Of a stretch of DNA of 64,000 bases, positions 1-10,030 are shown one piece after another; the first letter of the stretch is position 1; each line of letters opens with the position of its first letter. This DNA comes from Limnohabitans sp. G3-2 (lineage in GTDB: Bacteria; Pseudomonadota; Gammaproteobacteria; Burkholderiales; Burkholderiaceae_C). The notes below the pieces were generated by a model that was given only the letters and a program-made list of their open reading frames with translations, made no database searches and was not told where the DNA came from. The DNA is taken from positions 62,001 through 126,000 of the forward strand of contig NZ_NESG01000007.1 in assembly GCF_002778275.1 (NCBI RefSeq), in the 5' to 3' direction. The translations under genes and the position numbers were made by a program.

Positions 1-459
1 CCTTACCGCTGGCTCACCAGCGTGCTGACCGCCGTCATGCCCGCCCATGTGATCTACAGCAAGGTCGACAGCCGCCCTGCGGGCTTCTCATCGCGCTGGC
101 TGCAAGACATCCTGCGCGCCCAACTGGGCTTTCAGGGCGTGGTGTGCACCGACGATTTGTCGATGGCGGCGGCCCGTCAATTGGACGGCCGCACCCTCAG
201 CTACACCGAGGCGGTGATCACCGCGCTGCAAGCCGGGTGCGATCTGGCGCTGCTGTGCAACCGCTCGGCGGTGAATGAGGGCGCCGAACTGGACGAGGTG
301 CTGGACCAGCTGGCCGAGGCCCAACTCAAAGGCCACTGGACACCGAGCGACATCAGCGAAGAGCGGCGCTTGAACCTTTTGCCTCGGTCACCCGCCCGCC
401 CTTGGGACGAGTTGGTGCGCTCGGCCGACTACATGCACGCGCTCGACCGCTTGCCTTGA
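1..459 (+). CDS. nagZ: Beta-N-acetylhexosaminidase NagZ, C-terminal part (5' end outside window)
   Basis: Last 152 residues of a glycoside hydrolase family 3 enzyme that removes GlcNAc from anhydro-muropeptides in cytoplasmic cell-wall recycling. The reading frame is open from base 1 without a start. Seen in the fragment: VIYSKVDSRPAGFSS, then LGFQGVVCTDDLSM, which matches the NagZ stretch carrying the catalytic aspartate of the DDLSM motif, and the usual downstream segment GCDLALLCN. The next gene follows after 19 bases and is probably co-transcribed. Identity is fairly sure; substrate range cannot be judged from the fragment. Confidence 0.9.
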   Translation, partial: PYRWLTSVLTAVMPAHVIYSKVDSRPAGFSSRWLQDILRAQLGFQGVVCTDDLSMAAARQLDGRTLSYTEAVITALQAGCDLALLCNRSAVNEGAELDEVLDQLAEAQLKGHWTPSDISEERRLNLLPRSPARPWDELVRSADYMHALDRLP

Positions 460-478
460 CCAACCACAGGACACCAGA

Positions 479-805
479 ATGAACTGGATTGCACGCATCA
501 TCATGGGTCTGCTTGGACTGGGTTTCTTGGCGGCCTTGCTCTTGGGTTTGCTGTGCTACATCGTTTATGCGACGGTGCGTTGGTTGTTGACAGGCCGCAA
601 ACCTCAGGTGGTGATGGTTTGGCAGCAGTTCAAGGCCATGCGCCAGGGCTTCCAACAGGGTGGTTTCCGTGCAGGCGCCGCACAAGGCTTTGAGCCCCCC
701 AGAGCCCAAGGTGCCCCGTTTCCCCATGACGACCAGGTGGTCGATGTGGAGGTGCGTGAGGTGTTGGAGGATGCTCCGCGCTTGCCGCCCCGCCAGCGGG
801 ATTGA
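479..805 (+). CDS. Small membrane-anchored protein of unknown function
   Basis: 108 residues, not recognised as a named family. Residues about 5-38 form one long hydrophobic stretch (GLLGLGFLAALLLGLLCYIV) that would make one membrane span or a tight hairpin. The rest is a polar tail rich in Q, G, P and acidic residues near the end (DDQVVDVEVREVLED). The ATG lies 19 bases behind the nagZ stop with a weak AGGA Shine-Dalgarno, so it reads as the distal gene of the nagZ operon. A hairpin terminator follows. Real as a gene by codon use and spacing; function unknown. Confidence 0.7.
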   Translation: MNWIARIIMGLLGLGFLAALLLGLLCYIVYATVRWLLTGRKPQVVMVWQQFKAMRQGFQQGGFRAGAAQGFEPPRAQGAPFPHDDQVVDVEVREVLEDAPRLPPRQRD

Positions 806-824
806 ATTTTGATTTTCCCAAAGA

Positions 825-848
825 CAAACCCGGCCGAGGCCGGGTTTG
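825..848. terminator. Hairpin terminator between converging genes
   Basis: An 11-base perfect inverted repeat, CAAACCCGGCC / GGCCGGGTTTG, with only two bases between the arms. It lies between the stop of the small membrane protein and the stop of lysS, and T-rich sequence flanks both sides, so it may serve both directions. Confidence 0.6.
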
Positions 849-867
849 TTGTTGGCGCTTGGGCCAT

Positions 868-2421
<1,554 letters not shown>

Positions 2422-2474
2422 GTGGGGCGGTGGTTGGGCTCAGGGCGCGTGGCGGGTGTGAGCCTGGATTGCGG

Positions 2475-2522
2475 AAAAAAATAGAGAGCGTTGCTGCGCC
2501 AAGGCGCGTCACCCTCTATTTT
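2475..2522 (-). terminator. Rho-independent terminator behind the Lon-domain gene
   Basis: On the minus strand the end of the Lon-domain gene runs into an imperfect hairpin: outer arms ATAGAG / CTCTAT and an inner helix GCGCC-TT-GGCGC, followed by a run of seven T. It separates that gene from lysS. Confidence 0.6.
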
Positions 2523-3207
2523 AAGAGTTTGCAGGGGGCTTTTGGCCTTGGCTTGCTGGGCTTGTTGCCGAAGGCTTGGCGCCGCTCACCATGTCCCCGA
2601 TCAGCTCCAAGCGCAGCAAGGGCTCCTGCAGGGCAAACAGGCGGTATTTCATCTGCAATGGCAAGGGCAGCAATTCGCCCCAGCGGTGGGACAACCAGCT
2701 GCAGTCCTGCAAACGCCAGGCCTCGGCCCAGTGGGGCACCACGCTGGCTTGCTCGCTCAGTTGGCTCAGCACTTCGTGCATGTGTGTGGACAGGTGTTGC
2801 AAGTCTTCAGGCACTTGCACGGCGGGCTCGGGCGGCAGGGCTTGCACTGGGCCCGTCCACAGACCGTCGCTGCGCTGCTGCGGGGTCTGGCACCTGAATT
2901 TCTCCATGCCGCGGCACCAAACCATGACCAAACCGGGCTGGGGCCGTTCGATGCGCTCGATGTTGACCCGTGTCCCGATGGTTTCAAACTGCTCTTGGGC
3001 CGCCCCGGGTCGGTGGACTTCACGCCCTTGGGTGAGCGTCACCACACCAAAACCGCTGCCTTGGCGTTCACATTCACCGATCATTTGCAGGTAGCGCAGT
3101 TCAAACAATTGCAGGGGCAAGAGAGCGCCGGGAAACAGCACGGTGCCCAGGGGGAACAGGGGCAATTCCTCCCATGGCGCGGGGGATGGGGTGGGCACTG
3201 AACTCAT
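2521..3207 (-). CDS. LON substrate-binding-domain protein (stand-alone Lon N-terminal domain)
   Basis: 228 residues resembling the N-terminal substrate-recognition domain of Lon protease without the ATPase or peptidase parts. The hallmark is LPLFPLGTVLFPGALLPLQL near residue 18, followed by FELRYLQMI and a beta-rich core (GFGVVTLTQG). Such stand-alone proteins are common in proteobacteria; the exact role is not settled. I chose the ATG at 3207; an in-frame TTG at 3240 would add 11 residues but overlaps the divergent gene's ATG. The two genes start only about 32 bases apart. Confidence 0.85.
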   Translation of the reverse strand: MSSVPTPSPAPWEELPLFPLGTVLFPGALLPLQLFELRYLQMIGECERQGSGFGVVTLTQGREVHRPGAAQEQFETIGTRVNIERIERPQPGLVMVWCRGMEKFRCQTPQQRSDGLWTGPVQALPPEPAVQVPEDLQHLSTHMHEVLSQLSEQASVVPHWAEAWRLQDCSWLSHRWGELLPLPLQMKYRLFALQEPLLRLELIGDMVSGAKPSATSPASQGQKPPANS

Positions 3208-3239
3208 CTGGGTATCATCGCACGAGCAGGAGATGTGCA

Positions 3240-3788
3240 ATGTGGTTTCAAATGGTCAGCATGGTTTTGGATGTGGTCGCTGGTTTGGTGGCGGGCACCT
3301 GTTTGCTGCGTTTCCTGATGCAGTGGCAGCGCATCTCGTTTCACCAACCTTTGGGTCGATTCGTGTTTGCCATGACCGATTGGTTGATCATGCCTCTGCG
3401 CAAAGTCATTCCTGCTTGGACGAACTGGGATTTGTCCAGCTGGGTGGGCGCTTGGTTGGTCAAGTTGGTGCAATTTTTGTTGCTGTGGCTCATTGCCGGC
3501 GGTTCTGGGTCTTTGGCTTGGTTGCCCTTGTTCAGCTTGGTCGGCTTGGCCCAGATGGTGGTGTCGGCCTTGAGTGCCTTGGTGCTGGTCTTGGCCATCA
3601 TGTCTTGGGTCAACCCGGGCTCTCCCATGTACGCCCTGACCGTTCGTTTGTGTGACCCTTTCCTGCGCCCTTTTCAGCGCTGGGTGCCCTTGATCGGTGG
3701 CATCGACCTGTCACCCTTGGCCTTGCTTCTGCTCTTGCAAATGCTGGGCATGCTGCTGGCAGGCCTGCAGATGGGCTGGATGCGCTGA
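3240..3788 (+). CDS. YggT family integral membrane protein
   Basis: 182 residues with four or five hydrophobic segments arranged as two YGGT repeats. Each repeat has the family pattern of a helix, then a P-rich amphipathic stretch: RVFxMTDWLIMPLRKVIP-like near 40-60 and LCDPFLRPFQRWVPLIGGID near 140-160. YggT proteins are inner-membrane proteins linked to osmotic stress and cell-division gene neighbourhoods; the molecular role is unknown. The ATG at 3240 has a good AGGAG 8 bases upstream. Its promoter must lie inside or against the divergent Lon-domain gene. Confidence 0.87.
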   Translation: MWFQMVSMVLDVVAGLVAGTCLLRFLMQWQRISFHQPLGRFVFAMTDWLIMPLRKVIPAWTNWDLSSWVGAWLVKLVQFLLLWLIAGGSGSLAWLPLFSLVGLAQMVVSALSALVLVLAIMSWVNPGSPMYALTVRLCDPFLRPFQRWVPLIGGIDLSPLALLLLLQMLGMLLAGLQMGWMR

Positions 3789-3805
3789 GCCCTTGGACGA
3801 CCCGC

Positions 3806-3843
3806 CCCATGAAAAAGCCCTCTGATGAGGGCTTTTTCATGGG
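3806..3843. terminator. Bidirectional rho-independent terminator between yggT and accD
   Basis: A perfect 17-base inverted repeat (CCCATGAAAAAGCCCTC and its complement) around a TGAT loop. The A5 and T5 tracts lie within the stem, so a terminator forms in either direction. It closes both the yggT unit and the long minus-strand operon ending in accD. Confidence 0.85.
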
Positions 3844-3864
3844 AGATGCTGGCCTTGTTGGGGT

Positions 3865-4737
3865 TCAGCTGACGGCATCGGCCGGCTGGCGCTGCAGCAT
3901 GGCCAGGGTGCTGGCAATGGTTTTGCGCAGTTCGCGGCGGTCGCAGATGAAGTCCACCGCCCCCTTGGTTTGCAAAAACTCGGCGCGCTGGAAACCTTCG
4001 GGCAGGGTCACGCGCACGGTGCTTTCGATCACGCGGGGCCCTGCAAAGCCGATCAGGGCTTTGGGTTCGGCAATCACCACATCGCCCAAAAAGGCGAAAC
4101 CCGCCGAGACACCACCCATGGTCGGGTCGGTCAGCACGCTGATGTAGGGCAGGCCTTTTTTGGCCAGACGGGTCAGGGCGGCGTTGGTCTTGGCCATTTG
4201 CATGAGCGAGAGCAGGCCTTCTTGCATGCGGGCGCCGCCTGTGGCGGTGAAGCAAACAAAAGGCACTTTTTGCGCGATCGCGGTCTCGACACCGCGCACA
4301 AAGCGCTCACCCACGACGGAGCCCATGGATCCGCCCATGAAGTCGAACTCGAAACAGGCTGCCACCAATTCAATGTTGTGCACGGCCCCACCCATGACCA
4401 CCAGGGCGTCTGTTTCGCCCGTGTTGTTCATGGCTTCTTTCAGGCGTTCGGGGTATTTGCGGCTGTCCTTGAACTTCAAGGCATCAACGGGCACCACTTC
4501 TTGACCGATTTCGTAGCGGCCTTCGCCGTCCAGGAAGGCATTGAGGCGGGCGCGCGCACCGATGCGCAGGTGGTGTGAGCAACCGGGGCAGACGTTCTGG
4601 TTTTCTTCCAGGTCGTTCTTGTAAAGCACCGTCTCGCAGCTGGGGCACTTGACCCACAAGCCTTCAGGCACCGAGCGGCGGTCGGCCGGGTCGGTGTGCT
4701 GGATCTTGGGGGGGAGCAGTTTTTCGAGCCAACTCAT
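3865..4737 (-). CDS. accD: Acetyl-CoA carboxylase carboxyltransferase subunit beta
   Basis: 290 residues. Beta subunit of the carboxyltransferase that moves CO2 from biotin to acetyl-CoA, the first step of fatty acid synthesis; it works with AccA, which is not in this window. The N-terminal zinc ribbon is visible as CPSC near residue 32 and CPGC about 20 residues later. The crotonase-like core contains [20 protein letters not shown] and [23 protein letters not shown] lies just before the ATG and a GATAAT box upstream may give it its own promoter. It is 51 bases behind trpA. folC, which often follows accD in proteobacteria, is absent; a terminator follows instead. Confidence 0.97.
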   Translation of the reverse strand: MSWLEKLLPPKIQHTDPADRRSVPEGLWVKCPSCETVLYKNDLEENQNVCPGCSHHLRIGARARLNAFLDGEGRYEIGQEVVPVDALKFKDSRKYPERLKEAMNNTGETDALVVMGGAVHNIELVAACFEFDFMGGSMGSVVGERFVRGVETAIAQKVPFVCFTATGGARMQEGLLSLMQMAKTNAALTRLAKKGLPYISVLTDPTMGGVSAGFAFLGDVVIAEPKALIGFAGPRVIESTVRVTLPEGFQRAEFLQTKGAVDFICDRRELRKTIASTLAMLQRQPADAVS

Positions 4738-4788
4738 GAGGGGTTCTCCTTGTGCGACGAATTATCGTTGAAACGTCGGCCGGCTTGT

Positions 4789-5598
4789 TCAGGCGTCCAG
4801 GGCTTGGCGGATGCCGCGCAAAAAGTCAGAGGCCACGGCGTTGATGTCGGTGTCCTGGGCCGCGTCGATCAGCTGGATCAGGCGCGAACCGATCACCACC
4901 GCGTCCGCCACGCGGCTGATCGCTTGGGCCGTTTGGGCATCGCGGATGCCAAAGCCCACGCCAACGGGCACGCTGACGTGCTGGCGAATGCGCGGCAGCA
5001 TGGCTTCGACCGCGTCGGTGTCGAGGGTGCCCGAGCCGGTCACGCCCTTGAGCGACACGTAATACACATAGCCGCTGGCCACTTGGGCCACCTGCTGCAT
5101 GCGCTCGTCGGTGCTGGTGGGGGCCAGCAAAAAGATCAGGTCCATGTGGTGGGCGCGCAGCTTGGCGGCAAATTCGACGCATTCTTCGGGTGGGTAGTCC
5201 ACGATCAACACGCCGTCCACGCCCGCCGCCGAGGCGTCGCGAATGAAGCTGTCAGCGCCGTGTTTTTGGTCATAGCGCTCCACCGGGTTGGCGTAACCCA
5301 TCAGCACCACCGGGGTGGTGGTGTTGGTTTGGCGGAATTCGCGCACCATGGCCAGCACCTGCACGGTGCCAATGCCCAGTGCCAGGGCTTTGTCGCCTGC
5401 TTTTTGGATGACCGGGCCGTCGGCAGACGGGTCCGAAAACGGCACCCCCAGTTCGATGATGTCGGCCCCGGCGCCGGCCATGGCATGCATCAGGGGCACG
5501 GTGGTGGTTTTTTGGGGGAAGCCTGCCGTGACATACGGGATCAGGGCTTTGCGGCCCTGGGATTTCAGGGTGGAGAGGGTGGCGTCGATGCGGCTCAT
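4789..5598 (-). CDS. trpA: Tryptophan synthase alpha chain
   Basis: 269 residues. Cleaves indole-3-glycerol phosphate to indole and glyceraldehyde 3-phosphate; indole is passed to TrpB. Catalytic Glu49 lies in [12 protein letters not shown] and Asp60 in SADGP; the phosphate-binding loop VGFGIRD is near the C-terminus. The start is the ATG at 5598 (MSRIDATL): the longer open frame upstream runs through a palindromic repeat and is not conserved-looking. The 100-base gap to trpB is filled by that REP-like element, so the two subunits are not translationally coupled as in many bacteria. Confidence 0.97.
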   Translation of the reverse strand: MSRIDATLSTLKSQGRKALIPYVTAGFPQKTTTVPLMHAMAGAGADIIELGVPFSDPSADGPVIQKAGDKALALGIGTVQVLAMVREFRQTNTTTPVVLMGYANPVERYDQKHGADSFIRDASAAGVDGVLIVDYPPEECVEFAAKLRAHHMDLIFLLAPTSTDERMQQVAQVASGYVYYVSLKGVTGSGTLDTDAVEAMLPRIRQHVSVPVGVGFGIRDAQTAQAISRVADAVVIGSRLIQLIDAAQDTDINAVASDFLRGIRQALDA

Positions 5599-5616
5599 GG
5601 CTGACCTTGTAGGAGT

Positions 5617-5691
5617 GTGGGAGCGAGCCCCTGCTTGCGAATGAACGACAGGCTTTGACGGGTCCATTCGGCCGCAGGGGCCGCCTCCCAC
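5617..5691. repeat. REP-like palindromic repeat, copy A
   Basis: Fills the trpB-trpA gap. Left arm GTGGGAGCGAGCCCCTGC and right arm GCAGGGGCCGCCTCCCAC are near reverse complements around a 39-base middle. The right arm, with its preceding ATTCGGC, is almost identical to that of copy B at 12538-12600, about 7 kb away, which marks it as a dispersed intergenic element. Confidence 0.75.
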
Positions 5692-5697
5692 GAGGGT

Positions 5698-6981
5698 TTA
5701 TTTGACGAAGTTGACGGGCTGCTCGCCACCTTTGACCGATTGGCCTTGGCAGCTGGGGCGGCAATAAAAATCGGCGTTCGACAAATCGGCCACGGTGCCG
5801 ATGTCTTTGTCGCCGCGCCCGGACAGGTTGACCAAAATGCTTTGCTCAGGGCGCATGGTTTTGGCCAATTTCATGGCGTAGGCCACGGCGTGGCTCGATT
5901 CGAGGGCCGGGATGATGCCCTCGGTGCGGCACAGGTAGTGGAAGGCCTGCAGGGCTTCTTGGTCGGTGATGCCCACGTACTCGGCGCGGCCAATGTCCTT
6001 CAAGAAGGCATGCTCGGGGCCGACGCCGGGGTAGTCCAAGCCAGCGCTCACACTGTGCGTCTCGGTGATTTGGCCGTTTTCGTCTTGCAAGATGTAGGTG
6101 CGGTTGCCGTGCAGCACGCCCGGTGTGCCCAGTTGCAGCGAGGCGGAGTGCTTGCCGGTGTCCAGACCTTCGCCCGCAGCTTCCACACCGATCAGGCGGG
6201 TTTTGTCGTGCGGGATGTAGGGGTAGAAAATGCCCATGGCATTGCTGCCGCCGCCCACGCAGGCGATCACGGCGTCGGGTTGCTGCTCTGCCATTTGGAG
6301 CGTTTTGAACAGCTCGGGCATTTGCGTGAGGCACTCCTCGCCGATCACGCTCTGGAAATCTCGCACCATCATGGGGTAGGGGTGGGGTCCTGCCACGGTG
6401 CCGATGATGTAGAAGGTGTTGTCCACGTTGGCCACCCAGTCGCGCATGGCTTCGTTCAGGGCATCTTTGAGGGTTTTGCTGCCGGACTCCACGGGCACCA
6501 CGGTCGCGCCCAAGAGCTTCATGCGGTAGACGTTGGGGCTTTGGCGCTTCACATCTTCTGCGCCCATGTACACCACGCATTCCAGACCGTAACGGGCACA
6601 GATGGTGGCGGTGGCCACACCGTGCTGGCCTGCGCCCGTCTCGGCAATGATGCGCGGCTTGCCCATGCGCTTGGCGAGCATGGCCTGGCCGATGGTGTTG
6701 TTGATCTTGTGGGCGCCCGTGTGGTTCAGGTCTTCGCGCTTCAAGAAGATTTGTGCGCCGCTCATCTCACGGCTCATGCGGGCCGCGTGGTAAATGGGGG
6801 AGGGGCGACCGACAAAGTGCGCCAGCTCCGACTTGAATTCGGCGATGAAGGCCGGGTCGTGTTGGTATTGGGCGTAGGCGGCTTTGAGCTCGTTGATGGC
6901 GTGCGTCAGGGTTTCGCTGACGAAACTGCCGCCATAGATGCCGAAATGGCCTTTGAGGTCGGGTTGTTGGTAATCGAACAT
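5698..6981 (-). CDS. trpB: Tryptophan synthase beta chain
   Basis: 427 residues. PLP enzyme joining indole and serine to tryptophan. The PLP lysine is K92 in [11 protein letters not shown]; the phosphate-binding GGGSNAMG and the C-terminal LSGRGDKD are present. The protein runs about 25 residues past the usual GDKD-(I/M)-x-T-V end, with a tail containing CRPSC and ending VNFVK. It stands between trpF and trpA on the minus strand, 87 bases behind trpF. Confidence 0.97.
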   Translation of the reverse strand: MFDYQQPDLKGHFGIYGGSFVSETLTHAINELKAAYAQYQHDPAFIAEFKSELAHFVGRPSPIYHAARMSREMSGAQIFLKREDLNHTGAHKINNTIGQAMLAKRMGKPRIIAETGAGQHGVATATICARYGLECVVYMGAEDVKRQSPNVYRMKLLGATVVPVESGSKTLKDALNEAMRDWVANVDNTFYIIGTVAGPHPYPMMVRDFQSVIGEECLTQMPELFKTLQMAEQQPDAVIACVGGGSNAMGIFYPYIPHDKTRLIGVEAAGEGLDTGKHSASLQLGTPGVLHGNRTYILQDENGQITETHSVSAGLDYPGVGPEHAFLKDIGRAEYVGITDQEALQAFHYLCRTEGIIPALESSHAVAYAMKLAKTMRPEQSILVNLSGRGDKDIGTVADLSNADFYCRPSCQGQSVKGGEQPVNFVK

Positions 6982-7068
6982 GGTGATGGCCTTGGTGGGG
7001 GGCGGGTGTGCTCGGTGCTCGCAGTGCTGAACGTTGCAAAGGGAGCCGAGGCCAGCGCGGGGAATGCT

Positions 7069-7764
7069 TTAAAGGGAGATTGCGTTGTCTGCGGTGCGCA
7101 CCGCTTGGACAAACTGCCGCATTTTGTCGGCATCTTTGAGGCCCTTGCCTGCTTCGATGCCGGAGCTCACGTCAACGGCCAGAGACAGGCCGTGCGTGCG
7201 CAGTGCCCGAATGCCATCGCCCACGTTTGCAGGTGTGAGTCCACCAGACAAAACGAGGTGAGCATTGACGTTTGGTGGCAGGAGTGACCAATGGAATGTT
7301 TTTCCGCCGCCGCCGTATCCGTCGACGTGGGCGTCGAGCAAGAGGGCTTGGGCTGATTGATGAAAGTGTGCAAATTCTAGCAAGTCGAAGTCATGGACCT
7401 CGGACAGGGGAATTCGGGCGGCTTTGAGGTGGGGGCGGCCCGTGCGCTGCGACATGTCTTGGCAGAAGTCGGCCGTCTCGTCGCCATGAAACTGCAGCAA
7501 GGCGCCGGGCACGGCGGCGCAAGCGGCCTCAATGCGCTCGGGCGTTTCATTGACGAAGAGCAGCACGGGCGTCACAAAAGCCGGCAGCAGGCGAGCCAGC
7601 TCGGCGGCGCGCTCCGTGCTCACGCTGCGCGGACTCGGCGGGTAAAGCACAAAACCGATGGCGTCGGCACCGAGGGCGCAGGCGGCCAGCACATCGGCCT
7701 CGCGGGTGAAACCGCACATCTTGATGCGCGTGCGTTGCTGCGGGGCGGGGCTGATCAGCGTCAT
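7069..7764 (-). CDS. trpF: Phosphoribosylanthranilate isomerase
   Basis: 231 residues. Amadori rearrangement of N-(5-phosphoribosyl)anthranilate in tryptophan synthesis. The catalytic cysteine lies in RIKMCGFT near the N-terminus and the acid in LLDAHVDGYGGGGKTFHW; the closing phosphate site is SGGLTPANV. The start is the ATG at 7764, whose ATGA overlaps the truA stop, rather than a TTG nine bases upstream. trpE, trpG, trpD and trpC are not in this window, so the pathway is split on the chromosome. Confidence 0.95.
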   Translation of the reverse strand: MTLISPAPQQRTRIKMCGFTREADVLAACALGADAIGFVLYPPSPRSVSTERAAELARLLPAFVTPVLLFVNETPERIEAACAAVPGALLQFHGDETADFCQDMSQRTGRPHLKAARIPLSEVHDFDLLEFAHFHQSAQALLLDAHVDGYGGGGKTFHWSLLPPNVNAHLVLSGGLTPANVGDGIRALRTHGLSLAVDVSSGIEAGKGLKDADKMRQFVQAVRTADNAISL

Positions 7765-8546
7765 GGCAACCAATCAAAAGCAGGGGTGGTGTCGGGCAGG
7801 CCCCATTCGGGGCTGTAGATGGGGCCTGCAAAGTACAGCCCATCGGGGGAAAAGGTGGGCGCTGCCGCATCTCGGCATTGGGCCCGCAGCACCTCACGCA
7901 TCCAGTCGGGGGACTGTTGCCCTTGGCCGATGGTCACCAAGCAGCCCATGATGTTGCGGATCATGTGGTGCAAAAAGGCGTTGCCTTCAAACTCGAAGCG
8001 CCAATAAGCGCCGTGCCGGGAGATGCGGATGTGCCGCAGCGTTTTGACAGGCGACAGGGCCTGGCAACTGCTGGCCCGAAAAGAGGAGAAATCGTGCTCA
8101 CCCAGCAGGTGCTGACTGGCTTCTTGCATCGGCGCCTCGGCCAGTGGGCGGTACACCCAGCCCACGCGTCCGGCCTCTAGGCTGGGCCTGACGGCTGAAT
8201 CGAGCAGCACGTAGATGTAACGCCTGCCCGTGGCGCTGGCGCGGCAATGGAAAGTGTCGGGCACGATTTGCGCCCATTGCACCGCAATGTCAGAGGGCAG
8301 GTAGCGGTTGGTGCCGCGCAGCCAAGACTGTGGCTCGCGCTTCAGGTCGGTGTCGAAATGCACGACCTGCATGAGCCCGTGCACACCCGCATCGGTGCGC
8401 CCCGCACACAAAGTGCTGACCCGGGGCACATCGGCAAATTTGGACAAAGCATTTTCGAGTTTGTCTTGCACCGTTTGGCCCGTGCTTTGGCTTTGCCAGC
8501 CTTGGTAGGCGCTGCCCAAATAGCCAACACCGAGGGCGACTCTCAC
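7761..8546 (-). CDS. truA: tRNA pseudouridine(38-40) synthase TruA
   Basis: 261 residues. Makes pseudouridine at positions 38-40 of the tRNA anticodon arm. The catalytic Asp52 sits in the family motif AGRTDAGVHG. Further family signatures are FHCRASATGRRYIY and NAFLHHMIRNIMGCLVTIGQG. It overlaps the fimV-like gene by ATGA at its start and trpF by ATGA at its end, so its translation is probably coupled to both neighbours. This fimV-truA-trpF order is widespread in beta- and gammaproteobacteria. Confidence 0.97.
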   Translation of the reverse strand: MRVALGVGYLGSAYQGWQSQSTGQTVQDKLENALSKFADVPRVSTLCAGRTDAGVHGLMQVVHFDTDLKREPQSWLRGTNRYLPSDIAVQWAQIVPDTFHCRASATGRRYIYVLLDSAVRPSLEAGRVGWVYRPLAEAPMQEASQHLLGEHDFSSFRASSCQALSPVKTLRHIRISRHGAYWRFEFEGNAFLHHMIRNIMGCLVTIGQGQQSPDWMREVLRAQCRDAAAPTFSPDGLYFAGPIYSPEWGLPDTTPAFDWLP

Positions 8547-10030
8547 GTTGTGGGGCCTGCCGCTGGGTCCGCCTCAGGCGCGGGGCGCGTTGCGGGCGTG
8601 GGCGTCAGGTTCAGGTCGAGGTTGGCAAACTGCGGCGGCAAACCGGAAGGCAAAGGCGGACGTTCAAGCTGAACTTCATGCTGCGGGCCTGTGGTGAAAG
8701 ACGCGCCCGGTTGACGCGGTAAACCGCTGGCAGCATGCTCGGCAAACAAGGGATGGCTGCTGCTTGGGCGTCGTCTGGCCCACCACACCCAGCCCAACAT
8801 GCCGCTGAAAAGCGCCAGAGCCCAAGCCCAGATGGCCGAGCTGGCGCTGATTTTTTCCAACAAAGATGAGGGCTGCGTTGTCGCGACAGCCAGGGGCACG
8901 TTGGGGGCGGAAGTCTGGCGCTCAGTCGGGGCACTCGCCTGAGCTGGATCGGCCACAGGCGGGCTGGAGGCCGACAAGGACTTGAGTGTGTCCAGGTTTT
9001 TTTTGAGCGCTGCCAGTTGTTCTGTTTTGTCCTGAATTTCTCTTTCAACGGCCAATCGGGCTTCGTCGGAATCCTTGCCGGCTTCACGTTTGCTGAGCGT
9101 CAAGGTGTCTTTGGCCGCAAGCGGCGCCGTCGGTGTGGGCTCAGCGGGGCTGAGTTTGCCAGCCATTTCACGGCTGGCCGTGTCGGGCGCTTTGAGCGCC
9201 GATTGCGCCAGCCGGCGGGCATAAGCCACAAAATCCACGGTTTGCGCCACCACGGTTTGCCGGGCTTCTTCGGCTGAAATTTGAGCGGCTTCTTGCGCAC
9301 TGGGCCGTTGAACTTGAGCGCCTTCACGCAACAGGTTCACATTGCCCTCTATGAAGGCCTCTGGGTTGGCACGCACCATGGCCAAGAGCATTTGCTCCAG
9401 CGTGACGCCCGCAGGCAAAGGGCGCACAAGCAGGCCGGTGGCGGTATCCCCTGCCCGCACCTTGACGGTTTCTGGGGGACGCGGGTTGTCTGCCCGCGCG
9501 ACAGGGTTGGCCACGGCGGCCAAAGCCAGTGGGGCGACCACAGGGGAGGTGACCTCTCCCTCCGATGGCGTTGGGGCGGGGCGTTGGGCGACGGCGCCAA
9601 CGGGGGAGACCAGCAAGGTGTAATTCCTGGCCAAGCGGCCCGAAGGCCACTGCGCCTCCACAATCACATCGATGAAGTGCTCGTTGACGGGTGTCAACCC
9701 TGTCAAGGCGATGAAGGGTTTGCCGTCGCCGCGAAACTCGAGGCTGGTCTGCAAACCGTTCAAGGCAGGATGGAAGGCCATTTGGGCCTGCTCGTAGCTG
9801 GCCAAGGAGGCTGGCTGCAGCTTGAGCCTGCGTAAATCCTCGACCTTGTACTGCGTGATTTCAATCGCCGCCCGAAGCGGCTGTCCGATGCCCGACTCCA
9901 CCGACACCTGACCCAATGTCAAAGCCAGCGCGCACGGGCTGGCCATGGCCATGGCCAAAGTCAATCCCAGGCGCAGGCCCAACACCTGCGGATCAGGGGG
10001 TGGTCGCAGACGCATCGGCCGAAAAAGCAT
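8543..10030 (-). CDS. fimV: FimV-like protein (short form)
   Basis: 495 residues. FimV family proteins are inner-membrane, peptidoglycan-binding scaffolds needed for type IV pilus assembly and polar organisation. Seen here: an N-terminal signal peptide to about residue 37, the conserved FimV N-terminal domain (LTLGQVSVESGIGQPLRAAI), a LysM-like stretch (RAGDTATGLLVRPLPAGVTL), a coiled coil near 345-375 and one membrane span at about 400-418 (IWAWALALFSGMLGWVWWAR). The long acidic TPR-type cytoplasmic tail of Pseudomonas FimV is missing; only about 75 Pro-rich residues follow the span. The ATG at 10030 overlaps the asd stop as TGATG. Confidence 0.88.
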   Translation of the reverse strand: MLFRPMRLRPPPDPQVLGLRLGLTLAMAMASPCALALTLGQVSVESGIGQPLRAAIEITQYKVEDLRRLKLQPASLASYEQAQMAFHPALNGLQTSLEFRGDGKPFIALTGLTPVNEHFIDVIVEAQWPSGRLARNYTLLVSPVGAVAQRPAPTPSEGEVTSPVVAPLALAAVANPVARADNPRPPETVKVRAGDTATGLLVRPLPAGVTLEQMLLAMVRANPEAFIEGNVNLLREGAQVQRPSAQEAAQISAEEARQTVVAQTVDFVAYARRLAQSALKAPDTASREMAGKLSPAEPTPTAPLAAKDTLTLSKREAGKDSDEARLAVEREIQDKTEQLAALKKNLDTLKSLSASSPPVADPAQASAPTERQTSAPNVPLAVATTQPSSLLEKISASSAIWAWALALFSGMLGWVWWARRRPSSSHPLFAEHAASGLPRQPGASFTTGPQHEVQLERPPLPSGLPPQFANLDLNLTPTPATRPAPEADPAAGPTT

